From an uncultured Clostridium sp. (lineage in GTDB: Bacteria; Bacillota; Clostridia; Lachnospirales; Lachnospiraceae), in assembly GCA_937885015.1 (NCBI GenBank), contig CALAAS010000040.1, positions 1-64,000 on the forward strand: a DNA stretch of 64,000 bases, in the 5' to 3' direction. Position numbers and translations under genes: made by a program. Every line of letters begins with the position of its first letter. The stretch's first letter is position 1. Under the pieces are notes generated by a model. It ran no database searches. It was given only the letters and a program-made list of their open reading frames with translations, and was not told where the DNA came from. Shown here piece by piece: positions 25,677 to 34,640 of the stretch.

Positions 25677-26588
25677 CTATTCCATACCAACCGCATATCC
25701 TACGCCAGTTTTTCCCTGTCCATTGCCATTATAAAACATATATGTTTTATTTTTATATTTAACCTTCACCGGATAACACGCCATTTCTGAATCCCATCCA
25801 TTCTCCGATTTTTCCAATCCACATTTTACATCTTTTCTATTCCAAACTAAGCCATCTTTAGATTCTGCATACCCAGCTATGTATTCTTTTGTCACCAAAT
25901 CTCTTGTATAATACATCTCATATCCTTCATTTGTTTTATACACTTTTGGCCGCCCAATGCGATACTCATTTCCTTTTGTAGTTACACATAATCGATCATC
26001 TGACACTGGAATGTGGATCCCATCTTTGGATTCCGCATACCATATGTCATAAACTGGATACGGAATATTATTGATATATTTCCAATCATTTATGATCGCA
26101 TAATAGATTTTATAAATTCCTCCATCTTGTAAAACTGTATGAATACATCTTCCAAATCTTCCCACTGGAGTTCGATCCATAATTGGCACTTCTGAATATC
26201 GTTCAAAATGTTTCCCTTCATCTTCACTGATTGCAAGCCCAGAAAATGCATAGAACTTGACCTTTTCTACATGCTGAAATCCCACATAATATAAATAGAA
26301 TTTTCCGTCTTTTTCTAAAATATCACCTAATATCATTCCATTATCATCAAAGCATCCTGGCCTTCCAATGTCCAATGCTGGTTCTTCTGCAATAGCTAAT
26401 ATATTACTTGGATCATCTGCAGATACATCAATATAACTAATTCTGCTTACTCCATTTTCATCACGGATACCACCCCATATTCGGATATAGTCTCCCATTA
26501 CCTTGGCATGAGGTGTCATAAATCCATACATATCCCATCCCTTACTTCCATCCGGACAATAAATAAGTCCCTTTTTTTCCCACTTCAT
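25677..26588 (-). CDS. GH43/GH32-like five-bladed propeller protein
   Basis: A 303-residue protein with repeated strands of the glycosidase propeller (GH32/43/62/68/117/130 superfamily): KFYLYYVGF, IYKIYYAIINDW, YEMYYTRDL, TYMFYNGNGQGKTGVGYA. Each unit resembles a blade with an aromatic core. No signal peptide is seen, so it acts in the cytoplasm, unlike ordinary glycan hydrolases. Such proteins occur in O-antigen and capsule clusters, where they have been thought to be glycosyl- or phosphoglycosyl-transferases rather than hydrolases. AAGGAGG precedes the start, just 2 bp behind the preceding stop. Confidence 0.7.
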   Translation of the reverse strand: MKWEKKGLIYCPDGSKGWDMYGFMTPHAKVMGDYIRIWGGIRDENGVSRISYIDVSADDPSNILAIAEEPALDIGRPGCFDDNGMILGDILEKDGKFYLYYVGFQHVEKVKFYAFSGLAISEDEGKHFERYSEVPIMDRTPVGRFGRCIHTVLQDGGIYKIYYAIINDWKYINNIPYPVYDIWYAESKDGIHIPVSDDRLCVTTKGNEYRIGRPKVYKTNEGYEMYYTRDLVTKEYIAGYAESKDGLVWNRKDVKCGLEKSENGWDSEMACYPVKVKYKNKTYMFYNGNGQGKTGVGYAVGME

Positions 26589-26590
26589 AA

Positions 26591-27274
26591 TTACTCCTCC
26601 TTTATCCCAAATTGTTGATACGACGTTTTTCTCAATGCTTTAGCTGGTGAGCCAACATATACCTTCCCATCTTCTGTTAAACTTTTTATTGTTAATGCAC
26701 CCGCTCCAAATACAGTGTCTTTTCCTAAAGTCACATTATCTCCTAAAGTAGCATTAACTCCAATAAAACTTCCTGAACTAATATGGCAGAAACCTGAAAT
26801 CACATCATGCGAGGTCAGCCAGACATCATCCTCGATTACAGTTCTATGCCCAATATGATTTCCGCTCCAAATTACCACATTATTTCCAATTTTCACATGA
26901 TACTGAATGGTATTATCTTCAAAAATAAATGTATTTTCCCCAATCTCTACATTATGCCATACAAAAGCATGGGAACTTATATAACTGGCACATCGATACC
27001 CCTTTTTTTTACATATCTGATACAATCTTTTTCTAACTCTATTTAACTGAACATATGTAATTGCAACATATGTCTCATATTCCTGTGGAGAATATCTATC
27101 TTCTAATGTTTCAAAATCAACAACTGGTAAGCCAAATAACTTATCCTGATTTCGGAATTTCGACTCGACCGCAAATGCAACCACTTCGTATTCTGAATCA
27201 TATGTAAAGTATTCATAAGCAATTTCAGCAAACTCACCAGCGCCTACAATCACAAGTTTCTTGCTTTTTTCCAT
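26591..27274 (-). CDS. sugar O/N-acetyltransferase, left-handed beta-helix (PglD/NeuD type)
   Basis: A 227-residue protein with a small Rossmann-like head (KLVIVGAGEFAEIAYEYFTY, residues 5-24) and a hexapeptide-repeat body (IGENTFIFEDNTIQ, KIGNNVVIWSGN, HIGHRTVIEDD, DNVTLGKDTV). His in HIGHRT could be the catalytic base. The PglD/NeuD-like family acetylates amino sugars such as UDP-4-amino-sugars with acetyl-CoA. Its ATG directly abuts the TAA of the FdtA-like gene, so it probably acetylates the 3-amino sugar made by that pair. Confidence 0.85.
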   Translation of the reverse strand: MEKSKKLVIVGAGEFAEIAYEYFTYDSEYEVVAFAVESKFRNQDKLFGLPVVDFETLEDRYSPQEYETYVAITYVQLNRVRKRLYQICKKKGYRCASYISSHAFVWHNVEIGENTFIFEDNTIQYHVKIGNNVVIWSGNHIGHRTVIEDDVWLTSHDVISGFCHISSGSFIGVNATLGDNVTLGKDTVFGAGALTIKSLTEDGKVYVGSPAKALRKTSYQQFGIKEE

Positions 27275-27688
27275 TTATTCCTCCGATATATCCTTTTTTA
27301 TTGTGGCTAAAAATTCATCATAATTTCTAATATAATCCTCTTCTTCATAAAAATCGGATGCCAGAACTAAAAGTACTGCATCCGATGAAAAATCATACAT
27401 TTCTCTCCACATTCCATGTGTTATGTAAAGTCCTTCATATGGTTTTTCTAAAGATACAACTTTCTTTTCAGCTCCATTATCCAGTAAGACTTTACAGCTC
27501 CCATGAATACAAATCAAAATTTGTTCTAATGATTTATGAGCATGAAACCCTCTTCGCACGCTTTCTTTTGTATCATACATGTAATAAACGCGTTTGATTT
27601 CGAAAGGTATATCCTTAAACTCTTCTAATGCAACCAGCATCCCACGCTCATCCCCATGCTGCTGAAACATATATTTTATGACCTGCAT
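27275..27688 (-). CDS. fdtA: dTDP-4-keto-6-deoxyhexose 3,4-ketoisomerase, FdtA/QdtA type
   Basis: A 137-residue cupin. The stretch GDERGMLVALEEFKDIPFEI, then KRVYYMYDTKESVRRGFHAH, matches the FdtA/QdtA family closely, including the catalytic His of RGFHAHK; LASDFYEEEDYIRNYDEFL is the usual C-terminal part. The enzymes move the keto group of dTDP-4-keto-6-deoxyglucose to C3. The aminotransferase upstream (13 bp) would then aminate C3. No rmlA/rmlB genes for the dTDP donor are seen in this window, so they must be elsewhere. AGGAGGTAGAA precedes the ATG. Confidence 0.9.
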   Translation of the reverse strand: MQVIKYMFQQHGDERGMLVALEEFKDIPFEIKRVYYMYDTKESVRRGFHAHKSLEQILICIHGSCKVLLDNGAEKKVVSLEKPYEGLYITHGMWREMYDFSSDAVLLVLASDFYEEEDYIRNYDEFLATIKKDISEE

Positions 27689-27700
27689 TTCTACCTCCTG

Positions 27701-28798
27701 TTAGATAGAGAAGCGATTGATTACTTCAATTACATAATCCTGTTCTTCTTTTGTTATCCCCGAATAGAGCGGAAGGCTTAACACTTCATGCGCATATTTT
27801 TCTGTAATTGGTAAAGAACCTTCTGTATATCCAAGTTTTTTATAACATTCAGCTAAATGCGGCGGAACCGGATAGTGGATCTGAGCCTGGATCTCATTTT
27901 CCAAAAGATATTTTTGCAGTCTATCTCTTTCCCCACACCTCACTACATATTGATGATATACATGATCACAGCCTATCCTTATGGCTGGTTTGGTAAGATT
28001 ACTATTACAAATATTCGTATCATAATAATGCGCCGCCTGAATCCGTTCCTCAGTTAACTCTTTCATATGGGATAACTTAACTGAAAGAAGCGCTGCCTGA
28101 ATTTCATCCAGCCTGGAATTAACTCCTTCCATTTCGTTATAATATTTTACCTTGCTTCCATAGTTACGAAGCATCCTAAGTTTTTCTGCTACAGCGAAAT
28201 CACTTGTTACCACTGCCCCCGCATCTCCAAATGCCCCTAGATTCTTTGTCGGATAAAAACTAAAACAGCCTGTGATACCAAATGTTCCTGTCATCTGGCC
28301 TTCACAGGCTGCTCCATGGGACTGAGCACAATCTTCCAATAAATATAACTTATATTTTTCTGCAATTTTCTTTATCTGTTTCATATTTGCAGCCTGTCCA
28401 TAGAGATGGACGACCATGATTGCTTTTGTTCTTTCCGTAATTGCTGATTCAATTTTGGATGCATCAAGATTATAATACTCATCTGGTTCTATAAATACTG
28501 GGACAGCTCCATTCTCCGTAATTCCCAAAACCGTGGCAATATATGTGTTAGCAGGAACAATAATTTCATCTCCTGCCCCTATCTCTAAAGCACGAATAGC
28601 TAACGTTAATGCATCTTGCCCTGAATTCAATCCGATACAATATTTTGCTCCAATATAGGAAGCAAATTCCTGTTCGAATTTTTCACATCGCTCTCCTAAA
28701 ATATACCAACCTGACTCTAATGCCTGTATGGCAGCTTGTTTATACTCTTCTTCATATCTTTTGTATTGACGATCTAACACGGTAGCTTTTATTGTCAC
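27701..28798 (-). CDS. fdtB: DegT/DnrJ/EryC1 aminotransferase, FdtB type
   Basis: A PLP-dependent sugar aminotransferase (365 residues from GTG 28798). Seen: CIGLNSGQDALTLAIRAL, PANTYIATVLGI, LLEDCAQSHGA, FSFYPTKNLGAFGDAGAVVT with the PLP-binding Lys. Between FdtA-like ketoisomerase and this enzyme a dTDP-3-amino-3,6-dideoxyhexose (Fuc3N or Qui3N) would arise. The GTG at 28798 has AGAGG at the correct distance; a TTG 18 codons upstream would overlap the previous gene and has no ribosome site. The sugar stereochemistry cannot be told from sequence. Confidence 0.88.
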   Translation of the reverse strand: MTIKATVLDRQYKRYEEEYKQAAIQALESGWYILGERCEKFEQEFASYIGAKYCIGLNSGQDALTLAIRALEIGAGDEIIVPANTYIATVLGITENGAVPVFIEPDEYYNLDASKIESAITERTKAIMVVHLYGQAANMKQIKKIAEKYKLYLLEDCAQSHGAACEGQMTGTFGITGCFSFYPTKNLGAFGDAGAVVTSDFAVAEKLRMLRNYGSKVKYYNEMEGVNSRLDEIQAALLSVKLSHMKELTEERIQAAHYYDTNICNSNLTKPAIRIGCDHVYHQYVVRCGERDRLQKYLLENEIQAQIHYPVPPHLAECYKKLGYTEGSLPITEKYAHEVLSLPLYSGITKEEQDYVIEVINRFSI

Positions 28799-28839
28799 TT
28801 TTTTACCTCTTTTATATTCTTTCTTATTTTGCAAATCCT

Positions 28840-30015
28840 CTATTTTTTCCAAACAATTCTGTTTATAATTCCAGTATAGCTCTGAATAATCTTTACCACC
28901 TTTGTACTCACATTCTCCTCCACATAATCCGGTACTGGAATTCCGTAATCCCCATTTTGATTCATCTGTACAGCCGTTTCTACCGCCTGAAGAAGAGAGG
29001 CTGTATCAATACCGGCCAGCACAAAACAGCCTTTATCCAATGCTTCCGGTCTCTCCGTACTGGTCCGAATGCACACTGCCGGGAATGGATGGCCAATGGA
29101 GGTAAAAAAACTGCTCTCCTCTGGTAAAGTTCCAGAATCAGACACTACTGCGAAAGCATTCATCTGTAAGTGATTGTAGTCGTGAAATCCCAGCGGCTCA
29201 TGGCGAATCACTCTCTTATTAAGAACAAATCCAGAGGTTTCCAAACGTTTTCTGGATCTGGGATGGCAGGAATACAAAATCGGCATATGATACCTTTCTG
29301 CCATTTGATTGACTGCTGTAAATAACGATAAGAAATTCTTTTCGGTATCAATATTTTCTTCCCGGTGAGAAGATAGCAGGATATATTTTCCTGGTTCCAA
29401 ATTCAGCTTGGAAAGAATATCTGACTCTTCGATTTCCTTCAAATTCTGGTGCAGCACTTCCGCCATAGGGGAACCAGTTACATAGACTCTCTCTTTCGGG
29501 AGACCACATTCATGGAGATATTTTCTTGCATGTTCAGAATATGCTAAATTTACATCTGAAATGATGTCCACAATTCTCCGGTTGGTCTCCTCTGGAAGGC
29601 ATTCGTCCTTGCACCGATTTCCTGCTTCCATATGAAAAATAGGAATATGCAGACGTTTGGCAGCAATGGCTGACAAACAGGAATTAGTATCTCCCAGTAT
29701 CAGAAGAGCGTCCGGTTTAATCTGAGCCATCAGTTTGTAGGACGCATTGATAATATTTCCCACCGTTGCACCCAAATCATCACCTACCGCATCCATGTAA
29801 ACTTCAGGCTCTCCCAGTTTCAGGTCATGAAAAAAGATACCGTTTAAGTTATAATCATAATTCTGCCCTGTATGCGCCAGAATACAGTCAAAATATTTCC
29901 TGCACTTCTGGATCACCGCTCCCAGGCGGATAATTTCCGGTCTTGTCCCTACGATAATTAAGAGCTTCAACTTCTCATTATCACGAAACCGAACATCCGT
30001 ATAATCTGTTTTCAT
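28840..30015 (-). CDS. capG: UDP-N-acetyl-L-fucosamine synthase (2-epimerase, CapG/FnlC type)
   Basis: A 391-residue protein related to WecB but of the CapG/FnlC group, inferred from the two genes before it. It would epimerise C2 of UDP-L-PneNAc to give UDP-L-FucNAc. Seen: LLIIVGTRPEIIRLGAVIQK at the start, ILAHTGQNYDYNLNGIFF, LLILGDTNSCLSA, HMEAGNRCKDECLPEE and VSDSGTLPEESSFF. It differs clearly from the WecB gene at 22.1 kb, for instance NRCKDECLPEE versus LRTYNIYSPYPEE. GGAGG precedes the start. Confidence 0.88.
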   Translation of the reverse strand: MKTDYTDVRFRDNEKLKLLIIVGTRPEIIRLGAVIQKCRKYFDCILAHTGQNYDYNLNGIFFHDLKLGEPEVYMDAVGDDLGATVGNIINASYKLMAQIKPDALLILGDTNSCLSAIAAKRLHIPIFHMEAGNRCKDECLPEETNRRIVDIISDVNLAYSEHARKYLHECGLPKERVYVTGSPMAEVLHQNLKEIEESDILSKLNLEPGKYILLSSHREENIDTEKNFLSLFTAVNQMAERYHMPILYSCHPRSRKRLETSGFVLNKRVIRHEPLGFHDYNHLQMNAFAVVSDSGTLPEESSFFTSIGHPFPAVCIRTSTERPEALDKGCFVLAGIDTASLLQAVETAVQMNQNGDYGIPVPDYVEENVSTKVVKIIQSYTGIINRIVWKK

Positions 30016-30047
30016 CTCTATGCCTCCTACCTTTTGTTCCTATCACT

Positions 30048-31172
30048 CTATTTCAAATTCACCGGCATAACATACGTATCAGGTTTTTGCGGATTAAAGC
30101 ATTCATTACACCACATAAAAGTGACAAGATCCGTATCCCCCTCGTTGATAATGTTATGAGTGTAGCCTACTGGAATATCTACCACTTCAATCTTATCTCC
30201 AGATACATGATAGCTGATGATCGTTTCTTCCCCCGGTTTACGGAATTGTATCAGCGCCTTTCCGCTGACTACTGCAAACTTTTCATTTTTTGTGTTATGC
30301 CAATGATTTCCTTTTTCGATACCAGGCTTCGATATATTAACCGAAAACTGCCCTCGGTCTTCAGTTCTCAAGATCTCTGTAAAAGAACCTCTTTGGTCAA
30401 CATGCATTTCCAACGGATACTTAAACTGGTCTTCTGGAAGATAGCTTAAGTAAGTGCTGTATAGCTTCTTGCTGAAGCTTCCCTCTGTCATATCTGGTAT
30501 CATCTTTGTATTTCTGGAATCCCGAAAGCTTTCCAAAAGATCTACAATCTCGCCTAATGTCACAGAATGAACAATCGGAACCGTACAATATCCTTCCGCA
30601 TTGCGTTCTTCTTTTCCATCAAGCAGGCGGATCAGGCTTTCCACCACATCATCTATATATACCAGCTGAAGTCTGGTATCTCTTCCGTTTACCTGGATCG
30701 GCAGGTCATGGGCAATGTTATAACAAAAAGTGGCCACTGCGCTGTTATAATTGGGACGGCACCATTTTCCAAATACATTAGGAAAACGGTAAATATAGAC
30801 GAGAACCTGATTTTCTTTTCCATAAGCCTGCAGAAGTTCTTCACCTTCCCGCTTGCTGATACCATACGGATTATCCAGCTTCGCCTGAATGGAGGACGCA
30901 AGCATCACTGGACAGCGATTTCCATAGGATTTTAAAAGCTCCAGAAGCTGTGATGTAAAGCCAAAATTCCCCTGATGAAATTCTGCCGGATCCTGGGGGC
31001 GGTTGACGCCTGCCAGATGATAAACAAACTGACACTCCCGGCAGTATTTCTGAAGCAGCACCGGTTCTGTATCCTTGTCCACTTTCAAAATTTCACCTGC
31101 CTGCAAATTTTCCAGCTGCGCGATCAGATTTTTCCCAATAAACCCTTCTGAGCCTGTGACTAAAATTTTCAT
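30048..31172 (-). CDS. capF: bifunctional UDP-2-acetamido-2,6-dideoxy-hexose reductase (CapF/FnlB type)
   Basis: A 374-residue two-domain protein. The N-terminal SDR domain (ILVTGSEGFIGKNL; NPYGISKREGEE with the Tyr-x3-Lys) reduces C4 of the keto sugar, and the C-terminal cupin (HVDQRGSFTEILRTEDRGQF, then KGNHWHNTKNEKF with the metal His residues) epimerises C3. This fusion of SDR and cupin is specific for CapF. It overlaps capE by 4 bp (ATGA) and its ATG at 31172 has GGAGG 10 bases before. With CapE and CapG it produces UDP-L-FucNAc. Confidence 0.93.
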   Translation of the reverse strand: MKILVTGSEGFIGKNLIAQLENLQAGEILKVDKDTEPVLLQKYCRECQFVYHLAGVNRPQDPAEFHQGNFGFTSQLLELLKSYGNRCPVMLASSIQAKLDNPYGISKREGEELLQAYGKENQVLVYIYRFPNVFGKWCRPNYNSAVATFCYNIAHDLPIQVNGRDTRLQLVYIDDVVESLIRLLDGKEERNAEGYCTVPIVHSVTLGEIVDLLESFRDSRNTKMIPDMTEGSFSKKLYSTYLSYLPEDQFKYPLEMHVDQRGSFTEILRTEDRGQFSVNISKPGIEKGNHWHNTKNEKFAVVSGKALIQFRKPGEETIISYHVSGDKIEVVDIPVGYTHNIINEGDTDLVTFMWCNECFNPQKPDTYVMPVNLK

Positions 31173-32221
31173 GCCTTTTCTTCCTCCCATGCAGCCAGTT
31201 CATCCCGTATATAGGAAAGACTTAAAAGCTTCTCCTTCACCTGATCCACATTCAGAAGTTCCGTGTTATTAGAATTAAACTCTGTCAGCGGATTTCTCTC
31301 TGTATCCCCAGTTTTAAAATATTTATCATAATTCAGATCCCGCTTATCACAGGGAACACGGTAAAAATCTCCCAAATCCACTGCATGAGCACACTCCTCA
31401 TTAGTCAAAAGAGTCTCATACATCTTTTCTCCATGCCGAATACCAATCATTCTGATCTCATGATTCGGTTCAAACAAATCGGTCACTGCTCTTGCTAATG
31501 TCTCGATTGTACAGGCTGGAGCTTTCTGAACCAGAATATCCCCGCTGGTTCCATGCTCAAATGCAAAAAGGACAAGATCCACTGCCTCTTCCAGAGACAT
31601 AATGAATCTTGTCATCCTTGGTTCTGTAATAGTAATAGGATTTCCGGCCTTGATCTGATCAATCCACAACGGAATTACCGATCCCCTGGAACACATTACA
31701 TTTCCATAACGGGTACAGCAGATTTTCGTCTGCTCCGTATCTACAGTTCTTGACTTTGCCACAATCACCTTTTCCATCATGGCCTTGCTGGTTCCCATAG
31801 CATTGACAGGATACGCAGCTTTGTCAGTAGACAGACAGATCACGGACTGAACGCCTTCCTCAATAGCTGCAGTCAGGACATTCTCCGTTCCTAACACATT
31901 AGTCTTTACAGCCTCCACCGGAAAAAATTCACAGGAAGGCACTTGCTTTAATGCCGCTGCATGAAAAATATAATCTACACCGTGCATAGCATTTTTAACA
32001 GAAGCCAAATCCCGAACGTCTCCAATAAAAAACTTAATCTTCTGAGACGCCTCCGGCATCCTGGCCTGATACTCATGACGCATATCGTCCTGTTTCTTTT
32101 CATCCCGGGAAAAGATGCGGATCTCCTTAATATCCGTATCTAAAAAGCGGTTCAGGACTGCATTTCCAAATGAGCCTGTACCGCCAGTAATGAGCAGGGT
32201 TTTGTTTTTGAATACTGACAT
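31169..32221 (-). CDS. capE: UDP-N-acetylglucosamine 4,6-dehydratase/5-epimerase (CapE/FnlA type)
   Basis: A 350-residue SDR enzyme that turns UDP-GlcNAc to a 4-keto-6-deoxy sugar, with C5 inversion in the FucNAc route. TLLITGGTGSFGNAVLNRFL is the NAD-binding motif; FIGDVRDL, PVNAMGTSKAMMEKV carries a modified YxxxK region (here a Met replaces Tyr, as in the FlaA1/CapE subgroup). The start at 32221 has AGGAGA; a longer frame from 32266 has not. It is the first of three consecutive genes capE-capF-capG. A perfect inverted repeat lies upstream. Confidence 0.93.
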   Translation of the reverse strand: MSVFKNKTLLITGGTGSFGNAVLNRFLDTDIKEIRIFSRDEKKQDDMRHEYQARMPEASQKIKFFIGDVRDLASVKNAMHGVDYIFHAAALKQVPSCEFFPVEAVKTNVLGTENVLTAAIEEGVQSVICLSTDKAAYPVNAMGTSKAMMEKVIVAKSRTVDTEQTKICCTRYGNVMCSRGSVIPLWIDQIKAGNPITITEPRMTRFIMSLEEAVDLVLFAFEHGTSGDILVQKAPACTIETLARAVTDLFEPNHEIRMIGIRHGEKMYETLLTNEECAHAVDLGDFYRVPCDKRDLNYDKYFKTGDTERNPLTEFNSNNTELLNVDQVKEKLLSLSYIRDELAAWEEEKA

Positions 32222-32257
32222 GTATCTTATTCTCCTCTTTATATAAGAATTGTGCGT

Positions 32258-32295
32258 ATTATACAAGAGTCTGACTAAACATGCTCTTGTATAAT
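32258..32295 (-). repeat. 12-bp perfect inverted repeat upstream of capE
   Basis: ATTATACAAGAG and CTCTTGTATAAT are separated by 14 bases. Each arm contains TATAAT in one or the other direction. It may be an internal promoter element, an RNA hairpin in the long operon or a trace of a mobile element end. In plus direction TTTCTTTTTT follows, but no plus-strand gene ends here. Confidence 0.65.
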
Positions 32296-32308
32296 GTTTC
32301 TTTTTTAA

Positions 32309-32353
32309 TTAACGAACTGAATGATTGACACCGTCATATTCCATTGATGGCAT
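32309..32353 (-). pseudogene. 14-codon open frame with ribosome site, probable gene remnant
   Basis: An ATG (32353) follows GAGGAGG by four bases and reads MPSMEYDGVNHSVR before TAA. It lies between GT2 and capE. It may be a leader peptide or, more probably, the truncated start of a lost gene; nothing in the rest of the gap (32222-32448) codes. Confidence 0.3.
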
Positions 32354-32448
32354 CTATCCTCCTCAACTTTCCCCTCAAATTTACATACTGTTCAACCTAT
32401 AATTAATAGTATCCTATCCTTCAAAGCTCGCCTTCACATTCTTTCACT

Positions 32449-33426
32449 TTACTCTTTTTCATTAATGAGCATTTTCAAATATCTATCATTTTCCTGTGCT
32501 CGTATTTTTATAAACCTTCCATATTTTTCTTCTATATAATTCATAACCCTTTTTCTTCTGATGTGTTGAATATAATTATCCAACAATCCGTATATTTGTA
32601 AATATCTATTGCCGATAGAAAAAACAATATATTCATTAATTTTAACTAATTTTGAATATAAATTCACTTTTTTACTTTTCAAAATATATTTTGCCATCTT
32701 TTTTCGATCTTTTCTTATTACATTATTTCTTATAAAACACACCGAATTTTCTGTTCGCCTATACAAAATCGCGATTTCTACTACAAATTTAAATTTGATA
32801 TCATCAAACTCTTTTCCCATTGCATACCACATAGGGTAATCTTCCAGGAACTCAAAATTTGACATAAATTTCTCTACATTACTATTCCTCAATAATTTGC
32901 TATTAAGAAATAGACTGCATCCATGTACAAAACAACTTTCATTCATTCTATTTAAATACGTACGCTTTCCATCCAAATACTCATTAGCAATATGGGATAA
33001 TGTCTTTTTCCATTCAGATCCTATAGAACTATCCATAAAATATAACGGTATTCCCATAACCATATCGTTATCATTTAATTCTTCTAAAAAAATCTCTATG
33101 GAATTCTGTGGTAACATATCATCACCTGAAATTAATTTTGTATACTCTCCTTTTATATCTTTAAAGCTTAACCTTAAGTTCTTATTTATCCCTTGATTTG
33201 TCTGGTTGCGATTATAAGTAATATCAAAAAACAAGTTTTTATTTTTGTCGATCCAATCCGTTATTAAATTCTCTGTTTGATCGCATGAAGCATCATCTGC
33301 TATAATTAATTGTATCTCATACTCATGCAAATAGTTAACTATCTGATATTTAATACTGTCCAACGTATATATTATGTATTTTTCCTGATTATATGTTATT
33401 AGTAAAAAAGTAAGGTTTTTTTTCAT
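32449..33426 (-). CDS. glycosyltransferase family 2
   Basis: A 325-residue GT-A glycosyltransferase. The N-terminus FLLITYNQEKYIIYTLDSI and the acidic IIADDASCDQTENLI with later KLISGDDMLP give the nucleotide-sugar and metal sites (DxD region as GDD). No membrane anchor is evident. It adds one sugar of the repeat unit; donor unknown. The start at 33426 has GGAGAG nine bases upstream and overlaps wzy by 4 bp, so they are translationally coupled. Base composition is strikingly AT-rich, like its neighbours. Confidence 0.85.
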   Translation of the reverse strand: MKKNLTFLLITYNQEKYIIYTLDSIKYQIVNYLHEYEIQLIIADDASCDQTENLITDWIDKNKNLFFDITYNRNQTNQGINKNLRLSFKDIKGEYTKLISGDDMLPQNSIEIFLEELNDNDMVMGIPLYFMDSSIGSEWKKTLSHIANEYLDGKRTYLNRMNESCFVHGCSLFLNSKLLRNSNVEKFMSNFEFLEDYPMWYAMGKEFDDIKFKFVVEIAILYRRTENSVCFIRNNVIRKDRKKMAKYILKSKKVNLYSKLVKINEYIVFSIGNRYLQIYGLLDNYIQHIRRKRVMNYIEEKYGRFIKIRAQENDRYLKMLINEKE

Positions 33427-34640
33427 TTTATGCTCTCTCTCCACTTTAAACATGATTCCATAAATAAAATCATTATCAAAACCGTAAAACAATTCGGCGA
33501 GTATATCTGCCCCTTTACGTTACATACAATAAATACGGACAGCGTAAACATAAAGAAAATGTTAACCAATTTCTCGCCAAATATGTATTTTTTCCTTATA
33601 ACATTCAATATATAAGCAAACAACATGTATATTCCAACACTATATATCATACCCCCCATCCATAAATCATTAATATATCCAATGTCAGAACCAACATTAT
33701 ATTTATCATTACCTCCCATTATGCGAACGCCCTTTCCAAAAACCATTCCTATACTATCTGGATAAATAACCATCTTATCTAATAAAATATCAACAGTATG
33801 TCTATCTTTGGCAAATGGATTAAATTCCTTTATTCCTTGTATTACCCAAGTTACCGTTGCATTATTATCATTGATTCCTTTAAAAATCATCAAAAAGGCT
33901 GGCACAATCAATAATAATATACCCATCAACTTTAAAAATTGTTCTTTTTTTAAGTTTAAAATTTTCTTATTAAATACGAGAAAAAATACACCTAACAAGA
34001 TAACAGCAAAACTTGTTCTAGCATTTATTAACGCTGAAAAAAATAGTACGCAACTATATATATAATATTTTACATTTTTTGTAAATCCTAAATAAACGCT
34101 AAAAATTCCTAAGTAAGCTTGAACAATTGGCATATCAAAAAATAAAGCACTCGATAGTCCGTAAGCTCTCCAATTTTTTACCGAATCCAGAAATTCTTTT
34201 GTGTAAAATCCAGAATTAGCCATTATATTCAATAGAATCTGTTGAAAATCTCCAGAAATAAATGCAATCACAGAAAGTAATCCTTGCAAAACCCCTACTT
34301 TGATTATAACTTCCATACAATCTACCTTTAAACAGTTACAATATATAGCAGCAAATGCTGCTCCTGGTATAATATCTACTAACCAATATAAGAAGAAACT
34401 TACAACTCTGAGATTATTTCCGTTTAAACTTGCTATTACTGCAATATAAATTAGCATCAATAGCAAAGTCAATTCTACAAATATAACATTAAACGAACGA
34501 ATTAATTTAGTAAAATTTTTAAAGTGCGCTATTAAGCCAACCCATGCAATTAAACCTATGATATGGCGCATATTAATAAAAAATATTGGTGGTGTATAGA
34601 TTAAAAAAAACAAATATACAAGCAAAAAAAGTCTTTTCAT
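33423..34640 (-). CDS. wzy: polysaccharide polymerase, Wzy-like
   Basis: A 405-residue membrane protein with about ten to eleven hydrophobic helices and a larger loop (about residues 270-330; DRHTVDILLDKMVIYPDSIG), typical of O-antigen/capsule polymerases that join repeat units at the outer face of the membrane. Sequence conservation in this family is too low for a motif, so the call rests on topology and place in the operon between glycosyltransferases. It is extremely AT-rich. The ribosome site is weak and the preceding 295 bp contain only debris. Confidence 0.75.
   Translation of the reverse strand: MKRLFLLVYLFFLIYTPPIFFINMRHIIGLIAWVGLIAHFKNFTKLIRSFNVIFVELTLLLMLIYIAVIASLNGNNLRVVSFFLYWLVDIIPGAAFAAIYCNCLKVDCMEVIIKVGVLQGLLSVIAFISGDFQQILLNIMANSGFYTKEFLDSVKNWRAYGLSSALFFDMPIVQAYLGIFSVYLGFTKNVKYYIYSCVLFFSALINARTSFAVILLGVFFLVFNKKILNLKKEQFLKLMGILLLIVPAFLMIFKGINDNNATVTWVIQGIKEFNPFAKDRHTVDILLDKMVIYPDSIGMVFGKGVRIMGGNDKYNVGSDIGYINDLWMGGMIYSVGIYMLFAYILNVIRKKYIFGEKLVNIFFMFTLSVFIVCNVKGQIYSPNCFTVLIMILFMESCLKWRESIK

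Noticed and set aside
28799..28852. TTG start of the FdtB-like gene 18 codons upstream
   Set aside because: It overlaps the capG stop and lacks a ribosome site, whereas the GTG at 28798 has AGAGG at correct spacing.
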